Positions 34,577 through 49,699 of a DNA stretch of 64,000 nucleotides are shown one piece after another; positions within the stretch are counted from its first letter, which is position 1; the number at the start of each line of letters is the position of its first letter. Under the pieces are notes generated by a model. The model searched no databases and was not told the origin of the DNA. It was given only the letters and a program-made list of their open reading frames with translations. A program made the translations under genes and the position numbers. The DNA is from Darksidea phi (Eukaryota > Ascomycota > Dothideomycetes > Pleosporales > Lentitheciaceae): positions 149,017 through 213,016 of the forward strand of contig JASJFT010000067.1 of NCBI GenBank assembly GCA_030770425.1, written 5' to 3'.

Positions 34577-36150
34577 TCATACAAGCTTGAACAGCTTCCC
34601 ACCGACTCGATCCCATTCGTCATCCCACCTATGCTCGCTTTCCTTCAATGCGCCCTTCTTCAAGTTCGGCAGGATCCCCTCTCTGCTCTCAAATAGATCG
34701 ATAAGCTGTTTCGAAAGTTGCTCTGCACTCTCAAACCCTTTACCGTTCACATCTTCCTTGACCAACTCTGGCCACGCCTCGAACTTGCCCCAGCCCACAA
34801 CCGGGAGACCAGCACCGAACATGTCAACTACCTTCATTGGTAGATCAACGCCGGAAGAAGATGTGTGCAGCGAGACACCAAGGTCAGCTGCCGCTAGAAG
34901 TGTAGCGTAGTCTTCTGGAGAAAGCCAAGCGGTCTGTATGACAACGTTGAGAAGCTTCTTTTCTTGATTCATTGCTTGAATTTGAGAAAGGTAGTGCTCT
35001 TTTAGTGGGCCTTTTCCCGTGATGATGGCGAGGATCTTGGGCAGGTGGGTCTTCGAAGTAGCTTGAGCGGAATATGCGCTCAAAGCGTCAAGCAAAATGG
35101 AGAAGTCTTCGTCTGCTGTCCAGGATGTAGAGCTTACAATGAGTTTCCATGGGGTTTTTGAGGAAGGGGAGAGGTCTTGCGCGTATTGCGCCGTTTCTGG
35201 CAGCCTGGAAAGAAACTTTGCTCGCTCCGAGGTGCTGATGGGACGGAAAATGGCCGCCGGTCGATCATGCAAAGTTTGCGCTGTGATGCCGTAGTTCTTT
35301 TTAAGCACTCGTGCCATAGCTTCGGTTACAGTGAAGTGTTGGGATGCGAGGCGTGAAAAGATATTCTCGTACAGCGCCGAGATTTTGACGAGCGGATGAC
35401 TAGATCCAAGCTTGAGGGCTAGGATGGAGTAGCTGAAGTTATGCCAATCGATCACGAGCTCTGTATTCCTGAAGAAGCATACGAGAGTGGCAATGGCGAG
35501 TGTGGGTATCGAAGGCGGGTTCTGCGGCGGTCAATGCTATCCTAGTCTACGTAAGGCAAACTACTCACCTGTACCAACATATATCTTGCGGGCTCAGAAT
35601 GGTAGCCTAGAGCACGGTAGAGGCTCCATGCTTGCCACAGTGCTTTCAATGGCGCAAGAATTGGGAAGAGAAGCTTGCTGTTGGACTTGAGGAAGGACGG
35701 TGCAGGTACTAGCGGTATGATCTCAATCAATGGGTTGGATATGATGTCGGGGTGCAATTCGGATTCTAGACGTACGGTAAGCTTGGACGAAGATATCTGG
35801 AGTTGTCTGGACCAACCCCGAAATCCGATGATGTACACCTTTGCGCCATGCTTCGCGATGCTGATTGCATGGTACTGCATACGCGGCGATCGGCCAACGT
35901 CTCCTAGTACAACCACTTGTGTTGTCCGGCCTGCCTTGAACTCGGGCTTCCTCTTCCCATCCTTGCCCTTCATCTCGATTTCGTTACCCTCCTCATCTCT
36001 GAATTTAAGCGGTTTGTCCGTGTATGGACTATACTGAGTGGGTAACGAGAGTAGGACGAGGGTGAGGAGAGTCGACAGCGCGACGAGGCTCCAGAGACAA
36101 AAGGCGAACCATTGGTTGAACGTCTCCGTAAAGCTGTCCTCGCTCCACAT
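34577..36150 (-). CDS. ALG1: Chitobiosyldiphosphodolichol beta-mannosyltransferase
   Basis: Exons 35569-36150 and 34577-35521 give 508 aa; the intron is 47 nt (GTGAGT to CCGCAG). An N-terminal membrane anchor (about 15-38) is followed by VVVLGDVGRSPRMQYHA, the ALG1 hallmark. VIDWHNFSYSILAL, ALYENIFSRLASQHFTVTEAM and ILDALSAY-type STSWTADEDFSILL follow. The nucleotide-sugar site region is AADLGVSLHTSSSGVDLPMKVVDMFGAGLPV. The enzyme adds the first mannose, from GDP-mannose, to the dolichol-linked chitobiose on the cytosolic face of the ER. It is an early step in the pathway completed by OST1. The gene shares a promoter region with MSC2. Confidence 0.94.
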
Positions 36151-36518
36151 TGTGTCGGATTGCGAGTGTGGGAGTGCGGGGATTTTCCGGGGTCATGTTG
36201 GTTTGCACTGTGGACGGAGCGGTTCGTTCAGCCACATGCGCCACAACGGGGCATCTTTTGCCGGAGCGCCACCAGATGAGGGCCATTCCCGTCACTTGGA
36301 CCCCTGAAAGCGGACGTTAGAGAAACATTCGACTTGACGCCTCGTCGTTTCCACACGCTGTCCGTTCCACCACCCCGCAATCGCCTTTTCCCGATTCGCG
36401 TTTGCGAGATCCTGCCTTTTTGGAATTGGGTGCTGGGCCGCTCTATCTTGGGATTTCGGCCCATTTGCCGCTTTGGATGCACCCAATCTCCCCACCGTCC
36501 GAACGCGCTTCCAGTCCT
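36151..36518. promoter_or_regulatory. Divergent promoter, ALG1 / MSC2
   Basis: The two start codons are 368 bp apart. The frame of MSC2 remains open upstream of the chosen ATG, to an in-frame ATG at 36402. The upstream part lacks the conserved start, so it is treated as leader here. No TATA box is clear. Confidence 0.5.
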
Positions 36519-39500
36519 ATGGCGTCTACGTATGCGCTTCCCTTCAATCCCGCGACGCAGACTCATGGCCATGGCCACTCGCGGTCGCACTGCTCGTCTG
36601 ATCAGTCCCCCGTTATGAACGACCAGACCCACGGCGCATCGCCATTGAGAGGGCAGCCCCCGTCCGCGGGGGCTCATCGACACCAGAGGTCTGAGACGAA
36701 CGGCCAATTGCATGCCCCAGTCCTGTCGCCATACTCCAACGGCCACCACGATTCCCACGATCACGGACACAATCACTCGCGATCCACCGATGCTACGTAT
36801 ACACTGAAGCCGTTCATGAATACGAGGCCGAAGGGTAGGCCGCGGGGAGAGTCCGACTTGGGCAGGCCAGCACAGAGCAAAGGAAACAAGTTTGGCTTCT
36901 CGCCCATCCATGAGACTCCTCCACCGCTGCCGTCATTGCCATCCTCGTAGGCTTCTCATGATCTCTCCATGCTGCGATGGTACGCTAATTTGGTATAGGT
37001 CATGGCTTGAACTTCCGGAAGCCCTCACCGCCCTCCTCATACCACTCCCATATCTATTCGCTTCGCTAGCCTACCCGAGCATTGTCGCGCAAGCTCGAAG
37101 ACTTCCTACAGCATTGTCGGAAACAGTGGCCGAATCGGCCCCCCCCAACTCTCAGACATCCGCAGTCGGCGACCAGCTGCTCCATGCCTGCACACTGTCT
37201 TCGACAACGCTTCTTTTGGTCGGTCTGATATCGAAGATACGTTCAAATACCGAACAACCGCTAGACAGGCGGAAATCCTTCGGGAGCCCAGATAAGGGTG
37301 GCGGCGCGGTCTCTGCCCTGCTAAGCGGCAGCTCACTATTGCGTATATTCACTAATGCGCTCAGCGTTTTGTTGCCTTTCTACGCGACCATGCAGCTGGG
37401 AGGGGCGAGAACAGCGTTGATTTTGCTGGCTGCAGCAACAGCAGCATTAGGCAGTTTCGACCAGAAGCCAGGGAAGCATGGTGCGTGGGAAAATGCGAAA
37501 CGGACTTTTCGGACCCGGAAATGGACATGCGCTGCGATCATGCTGGGACTGTTTGCGGACGTTTATAATTGTGCAGACGAGGCGGGCATTATTCTCGGCT
37601 ACCTTGCACTCATAGCTTCCATGTTCGCCATCCCACCACCACTTCCCGCAGCCGGGTGGCTCCTCATGACTGGAGCAAAGCCCAAGGATGCCTGGATCAC
37701 GCATACCTCTGGTCGAGCATCGTTGCCAAAGCCTTCTTCTCCGCTAGTCAACACACCCCAGGAAACGCTGCTCACGATCGGCTCTGGTGTCCTGCTAACG
37801 ATTCTCTCTGTTCTATACTCGATGATTTCATCTTCTTCGCCTTCTCTTTCTCATCATGCGATTCTGTTTTCGACTTTGTCTGTCGCATCAGCGACGGCGC
37901 TTGTATACTTTTCACTTCCCGCCGCCTTGCGGAACCCGAGGAAAGGCGGGCTAGCATTGGGTGGCTTGTTGGTTGCAATATTTGGCGTCTGGGAGCATGC
38001 TGACTCGGTGCAAGCATGCGTTCTCTTTCCTTTGACCTGCGCGTTCCTCATTGGAGCCACCTCGTTTGATACAGGTCCATCGACGATCACTCGGCCACAT
38101 TCTCAGGAACATTCACACGCGGGTCACCAACATTCTCACTCTAACGACCATGGTGATCATCATCTGCACGGGAACCACTCAGGAGTCTCGAAATTTCTTA
38201 TTGCACGCTGCACGCCGGGTTCGATCTTGCATAGCATTTTAATTGAGAAAGACTCGCGCCGAATCGCCTATTTCGGGGTGTAAGTATTAGTGTCCCTATT
38301 CTGATTAATTTGAGCTGCTTGTTTAGCATGACGACCCCTTCTTGAAGGTACCAGCTAACATTTCATAGTCTCAACCTGGCCTTCATGATCGTTCAGTTTT
38401 TCTATGGCTACGTAAGTGGATCTTTGGGGCTTCTAACAGACAGCATTCACATGCTGTTCGACTGTGCCGGACTTGCGGTTGGCCTGGCTGCTGCGGTCAT
38501 GAGCAAGTGGCGTCCGAATGCTCGGTTCCCATATGGCTATGGCAAGATTGACACGCTATCTGGATTTGCCAACGGTGTGTTTCTTTTGTAAGTCTGCCCT
38601 AGTCCGCATCTGTGTGGCCTAAAATCTAATCATGACTTAGGCTAGTCAGTCTTGAGATAATTTTTGATGCAGTGGAGCGACTCTGGGAAGGACATGAGCT
38701 GCGTCGGCTCAACGAACTTCTGATTGTCAGCACTCTCGGCTTTGTGGTCAACATAGTGGGTCTTACTGCTTTCGGCCACGCCCACCATGGCCACGGACAC
38801 TCACATGATCAGTAAGTTACTGGAAACCATTCCTTTCTGTAACCTAGGGCTAATGCGGATAGCGATCACGGAGACCATGGCCATTCTCATGGTCACTCTC
38901 ACGACAATGAAAACATGCAAGGCATTTTTCTCCACATCCTCGCTGACGCATTGGGCTCCGTTGCTGTTATCATCTCGACGCTACTCACGAAGTACTACGG
39001 TTGGTCTGGGTGGGACCCTATAGCATCGTGCATTATCGCCGTGTTGATCTTTGTCTCCGCTATACCGCTTGTTAAGAGCTCTGGTATGCGTCTCATGCTC
39101 TCTCTGCCCGCAGATGTGGAGTATGGCATCCGAAACGCGTTACAAGAGCTGAGCTCTTTACGTGGTGTAGTAGGCTATACTGTCCCCAAATTTTGGCTAG
39201 AAGACGAGGGTGCTGCGCATGCAGAAGTGCATGCTAAAGAGCAGGCGGGATGCGATCATAATCATTCCCATGCAGCACACCACGACCATAAACCTGATCG
39301 CTCGGAGCATGCTCATTCACACGACCTCGACCATAGCGGACACTCGCACGACCATTCGCATGGTCATTCGCACGATCATTCCCATGTGCACTCTCATCAC
39401 GCTCATGAGCCCAATCATGGCCATGATCATGGTCATGATCACGAACACAACCACGCTTCTCGCCAGCCACGTATACTTGGCGTTATCCACATCATCGCAT

Positions 39501-39637
39501 CCCGGGCCGCCGACATCGAAGATGTGCGTGAGCGGACTGCCCAGTTCCTCAAGGGACGCGGTATGGAGGCCGTTGTACATGTTGAGAAGGAGGGTGAGGG
39601 TCGTTGTTGGTGTGGTGGAAGCAATAAATCTAGCTAA
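36519..39637 (+). CDS. MSC2: Zinc transporter of the ER, MSC2/ZnT5 type (cation diffusion facilitator)
   Basis: Exons 36519-36946, 36999-38279, 38369-38587, 38641-38811 and 38863-39637 give 957 aa; all introns fit phase 2. The N-terminal half is histidine-rich at the start (THGHGHSRSH; HHDSHDHGHNHS) and then carries many membrane helices, the extra module of ZnT5/MSC2. The CDF core contains the two zinc-site HxxxD motifs: DSIHMLFD and HILADALGS. A large histidine-rich cytosolic loop is encoded near 39250-39460 (repeats of HDHSHGHSH type). A C-terminal cytosolic domain (GVIHIIASRAADIED) follows. The family loads zinc into the ER/Golgi. The start could instead be 36402, adding 39 residues; MASTYALPFNP fits homologues better. 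Confidence 0.92.
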
Positions 39638-40046
39638 GCGCCTTGCTTTGACTCGTAGTACCACACTTGACTTGGGTTTATTGATAGTGGTTTTGTGGAA
39701 ATATCCTTTTTGTGATCTTGTTGGTTCTTTTTGTGTATGCTGTACAAATTGGCGAGATACCAGATGACAGTTGAATGCTTATTTCTCAGATGTGCATGTC
39801 TGTTTTTGCAGTCTTTGGCAGAAATGGTGTATGTGCGGACGTTAAAGCTTGGGGTGGCGCATGAACCGTGTGGCGCTGGCACCAAATTTTAGAAGCGGGC
39901 GCGGGTACCAGAACGATTTCCCTTCACCACAACAAGAAAATGACGCCTCGACAGGCCCAATCTGGAACTGCAACTTCACATTGTGATACTCATCGTCAAA
40001 ATAGCCGTATCAGAATCTGGGACTGGGCGATTCCGTGGAGAGGACG
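39638..40046. other. Gap between MSC2 and TFIIIC gene
   Basis: These 409 bases hold the 3' UTR of MSC2 and the promoter of the next gene on the same strand. No coding frame is supported. Confidence 0.5.
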
Positions 40047-42807
40047 ATGTCTGATGTTACAGAGCTGAGATTTTGGCCATGCTGCAGCGATGCGATTGAT
40101 TGGTCGCATGACGGTATCATGGCATTGGCTTCGGAAGAGAATGTTGAGCTGCTAGTAAGTTTAACATTTTGAAGGTAGTCGGGATTCAATACACGATGCA
40201 AGAGTGTCCACACCGGTCAGGCTCCCACTAGACTGGGCATTAACTTGACTCGGCCTTCAGTCTTTGAAATGGGTGCATTCTTCCTTTACTAACTATTAGC
40301 TAGTTCCCAAACACCGAATACTATGACAAAGAGCAAGGGAGCACCTCTTGGCAGCACACTCCACTCCAAGTATCTTGGTTCACGAAGGAAGAGCTACCAC
40401 CAAAAGAGCCTGCTCCTTTCCGCAACCTCTCAGTCGGCGAAGAGATCTCGACCAGCCTTCCTATGAGCATATCCTGGTCGGCACCTGGGCTTGCGAAGCA
40501 TCGACGTTGTGCGCTTGGTACCCTTACCTCTAGCTTGGTGTTCTCCATTTGGGCGGCTGATGGCAAGCCGAACGAAGAATCGAGTTGGAGGCGAAGGCTT
40601 ATTGTGAACGACTCTCTTGCTAAGTACTTCATCAACAATGCGACGCAAGAGAAGAGTGTTCTGGTATCAAGGAAGATGGAGAAGCTGCGTTTAAGATCGC
40701 GTGTTCGATGCTTTGCGTGGGCCTCAAATCTACCTAATGCACAAACCTCCGGAATCATCGGCACACAGCTTACATGGGGTCAACATATCATTGCTACTGC
40801 CAACGATGATAATCAAGTCGTAGTTGTACTCGTCAACTCACCAACCACGACCCTTGGAGTAGACGAGGAGTGGAGCGCTAAGGTACTAAATCATTTTCTA
40901 GTGATGCCAGACTCTGATAACATCTTCTCTGAGACTCCTACAACTTTCGACGATATAATGCGGCAACAACGATTTATATCGCATATTACATGGAGCCCAT
41001 GGACTGTGCGCGGCGATCGGTACCATTCAGTGTTGGCATATTCGACGAATGAGGACGTCCGAGCACGCATCATCAGGTACACTCAAGACACCGTTGAATT
41101 TGGTGAAGAAGTCATCTTGGCCAACATCGACCTACGAAATAACGGTGCCATGAAATGGTCCCCGGTGGTTATTGATGACCACAAACTCACACTAGCTATG
41201 TTCGCTCATACTGGTGTCACCTGCTTGACCGTCTCTGCAACCGACGCTTCTATTCTCTCACGATCGTCCGATAACCTGGATCATCGCTGGGATGAAACAC
41301 CGGGCATTGTATGGGACCATCCGCCGCACTCCCTAGCCCACCTTCACTTCTCCTCCTTCCAGACAACCCTGGGTAGTGCAACATCCACAGTGGAAGTGGC
41401 TGAAGATGGATCACTCTCCATGCTACCCTCTTCCAATTGGCGCGAGCAGATCAACGACAGTAGAGCTCTCTTCAGCGTTCAGAACGAGCTCAAGGGCCAC
41501 GTCAAGTCGAAAGTGTGGGGCTTATGCGCCTCTCCGCTTAAAGACTTCATCGCAACATGCCATACGTTACATCCGTCTGACATGATCGAGTACGGTCCGC
41601 CTGCAGCTCGACGCTCTACCATCGCAATCAATGGCTTGCAGAGCTTCAATCAGCCTGAAATAAACTTCCCCGCTGGCAATGCGAGCGCGGAAGCCGTCAT
41701 GTTCACGATAAATAAATGGCTTGACAAGAAAGTGGAAGATGCTGAGCAGGTTTCTGAGTTCACGGACCAGGTGCTTCCAAAGTTGATACAAGTTTATGAG
41801 CCCGCCGATACTCCTAATGGTTCTAGGGGTACCGTCCAGTATGAGTTTAGTGATCTTCCCCAGCTGATTCAAGAATTTAAACGTAAGTTATGCCATGCCC
41901 ATTAAATCTGTCTGTTGCCAAAACCCACATATACGCTTGCGGTAGCCTGCTTCTGAGAGCTTCACGGCACATGTACCGTGCCTCTGCTGTTGGCCTCACC
42001 CCTCATTTTCTAGGACACCTAATAACGTGTATTCTAGGCAACGCTTTACTAGACCCACAATCGGTAAAAGACCGCTACACGATCCTCGTCTCTCGAGCCT
42101 GCACAGCCGAGTCTACAAATGACCTCCAACGAACACTTATTGCATATCGCTTGGCAGCCGCAACTCAGAACCTTCCCATTTCCATTTCCTGCGCGACACC
42201 TTTCAGCTCCGAAATCCTCTCCTCTCACCAACAAATCATCACACTCATTAACACCCTCATGGAATCATCCGCCATCACCGAGAATGACTCGTCCGGCCCG
42301 CCCGCCAGTATCGGTGTTGGAATCGACGTTGATACATGTGATTTCTGCAACGCTCCCATCCCTTTCACAGACCTAAACAAGGCAGCATGTATAAACGGCC
42401 ACCAGTTCTCACGTTGCGGGCTGAGCTTTCTGGCGATTCAGGCACCTCGGATTACCAAGACCTGTGGAATTTGTGATACGCCATTTTTAAGTGAGGAGTT
42501 TGTGGCAGCGCAGGAGAGAGGGAGCAAGCCGGGAAGTCAGACGAGGCCAAGGGAGGTGGAAATGGAAGATGCTGGTGGCGGTGATGGGCGGGAGGGCGGT
42601 AGGAATGGTGGGGCAGGTGACAATAGAGAGGGGAACAACGAGGATGCTATGGATGTTGAGGGAAGAGAGAACATGTCGGCCCAATTAGAGAGGGATGAAG
42701 AGGGGGATGCGGAAGGGGGGGACCCAGTGTTTCCCGTGTCGTTGGCAAGGGTGTTGTTCTTGGCTTGCGATGTGTGCATTTACTGCGGTGGGAAGTTTAC
42801 TGGATGA
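40047..42807 (+). CDS. Transcription factor TFIIIC subunit (TFIIIC90/Sfc9 type)
   Basis: Exons 40047-40154, 40304-41882 and 42014-42807 give 826 aa; introns are 149 and 131 nt. The N-terminal half is a WD40-like TFIIIC-delta domain: IDWSHDGIMALASEENVELL runs straight on after splicing, then SISWSAPGLAKHRRCALGTLTS and VWGLCASPLKDFIAT. The C-terminal zinc-finger domain has CDFCNAPIPF, INGHQFSRC, KTCGICDTPFL and a last pair CDVCIYCGGKF. An acidic, glycine-rich insert lies before the last pair, as in fungal homologues. The protein helps TFIIIC recruit RNA polymerase III machinery to tRNA genes. It is homologous to S. pombe Sfc9 in type; the exact symbol is left open. Confidence 0.87.
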
Positions 42808-43651
42808 TGCCACAGATATCGTGGCAGTGCATCTAGAACAATTCTATCAGGGTGCTAGAAGATGATCGCATGAAGTACCTGAGAATAGAGATGTGTATGG
42901 AGCTATCCTCGCGAACTCCGAAGATAGTAGCCCTCGTCGTAAGCCAATCACGCCTTTTACGTCTCCTATCAGTTTTTGTGCACATGCTTGGTCAATATCG
43001 AGTCAACAAATACACGAAATATCTCTCTTGTGTAGGCAAGTTACTGAAGGCTATCAAGTTACTGAATACGGATTCATTCTTTCATGAAGTATCGTCCTCC
43101 TCGCCATCGTACTTCTTTTAAATTTAGGTACCATTCAGTGCAACCCGGTCAAGTCGAAATCCTCGTTCTTTTTATGCGTATAGCTGCACATGGTGACTAG
43201 AATTCCAATTTGACACTTGCCTTTGCGATAAGTTAATTCAGAAAGATTTAGACGTATTCGATAAGACACATCCATTGGCACAACCGGCCACAACGCCATC
43301 AGAGTACCATCCACAGAACTTTTCCACCGACCATGTTTATTGTTCATAGTTATATTATGCTCCTGACAAGTCATTACAGTAAGATGCTCTGACACTTAGC
43401 ATAATAATCTTATACTTAAAAAACGTTGCAAATCATGGAAACATATGATTGGAAATGTTCGAGCAGATAAAAGCAGGCTCGAGCTTCAAGTACTGGTATG
43501 TCCGTCCAGAATGCTATCTATTGCGTAGGGGTATCTCAATATCTCAATGCACGCTGTAACCCTAGATTATACACCAAACCAAATGCAACTATTCAACATC
43601 GCTCTCGTATTGTACAATCCAACATGCTGCCCGATGCTTACACTGTACCAC
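42808..43651. other. Convergent 3' region, TFIIIC gene / PRP2
   Basis: About 0.84 kb, AT-rich in its right part. It should hold both 3' UTRs. No coding frame is supported. Confidence 0.45.
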
Positions 43652-47038
<3,387 letters not shown>

Positions 47039-47793
47039 TCATTGATCAAGAGAGACCGGTGCCTGCGTCCGCAGCGCGACCGTGACATCATCTGACGCCT
47101 TCGTACCGCCCGCATTCCATTTGATACTGTCTAAAATTAGCCCGGTGTCGCTTCAGCCAAAAAGATATACTCACAGGTAGATGTCGGTCTCATTTGTCGG
47201 TGTCGCGACGAAACTCATTTCGATATCTGAGTCCATTTCCTTGTGGAATGCCTGGATCGGGTCATAAGTCAGCGACCAATCCCCAGAGTGATTGAAAAAA
47301 GGAACCGAAAAACCAACCAATCCACCATACAAGCCCAGCCCTGTCGTCGTCGATCCATTTTTGAGTGTCTCATTGCCCTTGACGAAGCCGACCGGGTTGA
47401 TAGCGCCCACGGTCATGTCAATGTACATTGTTGGTTCCGAGTCCCACTCCACAGTACTGTCGGGCGTGGCGATGAACTCGGCATCTTTCTCGGCCTGAGA
47501 AACTATATTGGTCAGCGGGGTTTCCACCGAGGGGTAGAAAAACTTACGAGTGATATTCACCGCTTGACCCAGGAACGTTGGGGCACGCGAACCTACATAC
47601 GCTTGTCCTTCACACTAGTTAGTATATATCTCATCTCACACGAGACTGTAATAGACTGACCATCGCCATAGAAGAGCTGCAGACCTGGTGTGATACCAGT
47701 ACCGTAGGCATAAAGGCTAAAATTGAGTTCTGCAGAAAGAGCATTCTTGACAGACGCAACTAGAGCAATGAGCAGGGAGGCTCGATGGAACAT
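47039..47793 (-). CDS. Small secreted glycoprotein, unknown function
   Basis: Exons 47661-47793, 47548-47607, 47175-47502 and 47039-47126 give 202 aa; introns are 53, 45 and 48 nt. MFHRASLLIALVASVKNALS is a signal peptide. The mature part starts AELNFSLYAYGTGI, then LQLFYGDGQAYVGS; four N-glycosylation sequons are seen (NFS, NIT, NET, NGS) plus NHS. A last exon encodes IKWNAGGTKASDDVTVAL, which fits the beta-sandwich look of the rest. I have seen this pattern in fungal secreted proteins of unknown role. No cysteine-rich effector look. The last acceptor (ACAG) was chosen because the nearby TTTTAG loses this conserved-looking end. Confidence 0.75.
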
Positions 47794-49699
47794 GATGAAT
47801 ATAGAGAGAGTAAAGGAGTGACTGAAAACGAATGACTAGGGGATAGCGATAGCAACACACTTCGAGATGGATGTTCGCCCTTGATATAACTTGGAGCTTT
47901 TCGAGAAAAAAGGTGTCAGTACCTATTGACTTATACTAGAAGCGCTGCTCTCTTGTACACCGACAGAAGGCGAGTATCCTTAATCACCCCCACCCCACCC
48001 CCTGTCCTGCGAGCCCACTGGTGACGAGTCTTTCGACAAGGCATGTCAGGTCGCGCAACCTTGCCGAAGAATCAATAGTCCAAGTCAAGACAAGACAGCA
48101 GTTTTGCCGGCCCCACATTGCAACCAAAACGGCCAACAAAACAAGTAAGAAGAACATCCTTCGCACCTGCAGTAGTGAGCGCTTGGGGCACACGGCGCCT
48201 GTCGGCATAGTTGCGGCAGTTAGAATGTTTGTCCCGGTATCCTGGATTCGCTAGTCGGGGAAACGCGCTTGTTGCATGGCATTTTATTTGATCCTGCCCA
48301 GCATTACCCTTCCAGACCCGCTGTGGTGGGTCTCTTTCTCAACATGCACGCGGCTTTAAGTTTACGGCACACACTTTGCTGGAAAAGTACTAGCAGCCTT
48401 TCTTCACGGTGAAATGTGAAAGCATGCGCCGTTCATGCATGAACCTGCATTCGCGAGGCTACTGAACAGGTTAGGGTGTTTCACCCGGGTCATCAGGTTA
48501 ACATTCCCCGGGATGACCACCCCACACATATCACCTGTTCTATCCAACGTTCACTAGAGCTTGATGAATTAATTCCGACTACCGACATCGTCCCATTGAC
48601 ACAATCCCCGTCTCACAACTTGATTGAATTGCAATCGTTGGTCGTATCTTGCTACATGCGCCACGCATAATGGAGCTCGGGGAGTACTAAAATGCACCAA
48701 CACCAGTTCGGAGGTACCATTTCGACTGCGATCCGATTTACGGCCGAAAGAACCGTGCTCCGTCACAAATTTTTGTTACTCTCCTATGCGAGTATACTGA
48801 CGCATGGTTCAAATGATTCGTGATCGAAACTCGTAAGACTCGACATTAGATTGTCCCTGCAGGATACGTCTCGCGAAGTTTCTCCATTGAGAGATCGCCC
48901 TGTCAATTCATCCCCTTTCATCCTTCCGCCCCACTCCCACGTGCATGTAACGGGAAAGCATATCAAGGATATTCCCAGATACTGAGACTCCCTATACATA
49001 CTTCAGCCCCTGCATTCTGCAAGGCCTTAGTGCCTGTATATGGTCCCGCTATATGACCGCTAGTGTACCTACACCATCTACAGCCCTCCGCGGTGTAGCC
49101 AAGACTCTGACTCGTCTCTTAGATTGTTTTGTGATAGCATCCTAGGAGTAATGCCTCCCAGGGTCTCCCAATCACACCCAGTTACACGTGCGAGGTTTAT
49201 GTCACTCAATCGTCCCACACTTCCAATAGTCTCTACGTCGTACGCGCAATCGCCAATGCCTCCAAGAATCCTCCATCCAAACCCTCGGGCTAAGAACCTA
49301 ATTTTATCTGCAACAGTTACTTTTTTGAGCACTTCAACTTCCGGATTAAAAATCACAGTAACTTCTCAGGCTGACGTGGCTCGCGGTTAGCAACATTTTG
49401 AAACTCTCCAGTCTTCTTGGCAATAGGATATTTTTTTTTGAGCTGATTTGAGCACGGTTTAGACTGTGTATGCGCATGCAGCTACTGACAATGAGTAAGT
49501 GGAGAACTTCGGGCCGTAACAACAGCAGGCTCCAGGGATTGCTACTGTCTCTGGTATGCTCTGCGACTACATATATCTCAGAAATTTCACTCATCCATCA
49601 AGTCGTGGGCGTTCATTTTCGTTCTTTTGAAGCCAACTCCAGTTTCCCATTGACGTTCGTTACATCTTTTTGGGTTATCAGTCATTCACTATTGTCATT
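47794..49699. other. Gene-poor spacer with laccase promoter
   Basis: About 1.9 kb between divergent secreted-protein genes. The left part has C-rich and A-rich simple tracts near 47990 and 48130. A minus-strand frame at 49078-49356 shows no family. The laccase promoter is at the right end, with a T9 run near 49431. Nothing else is supported. Confidence 0.45.

Noticed and set aside
39210..39767. Frames rich in Met, Ile and Thr or in His and Asp over the end of MSC2
   Set aside because: They are shifted readings of the histidine-rich loop repeats.
49078..49356. 92-codon minus-strand frame upstream of laccase
   Set aside because: It looks protein-like in places, but has no known family, no start context and no neighbour exons.
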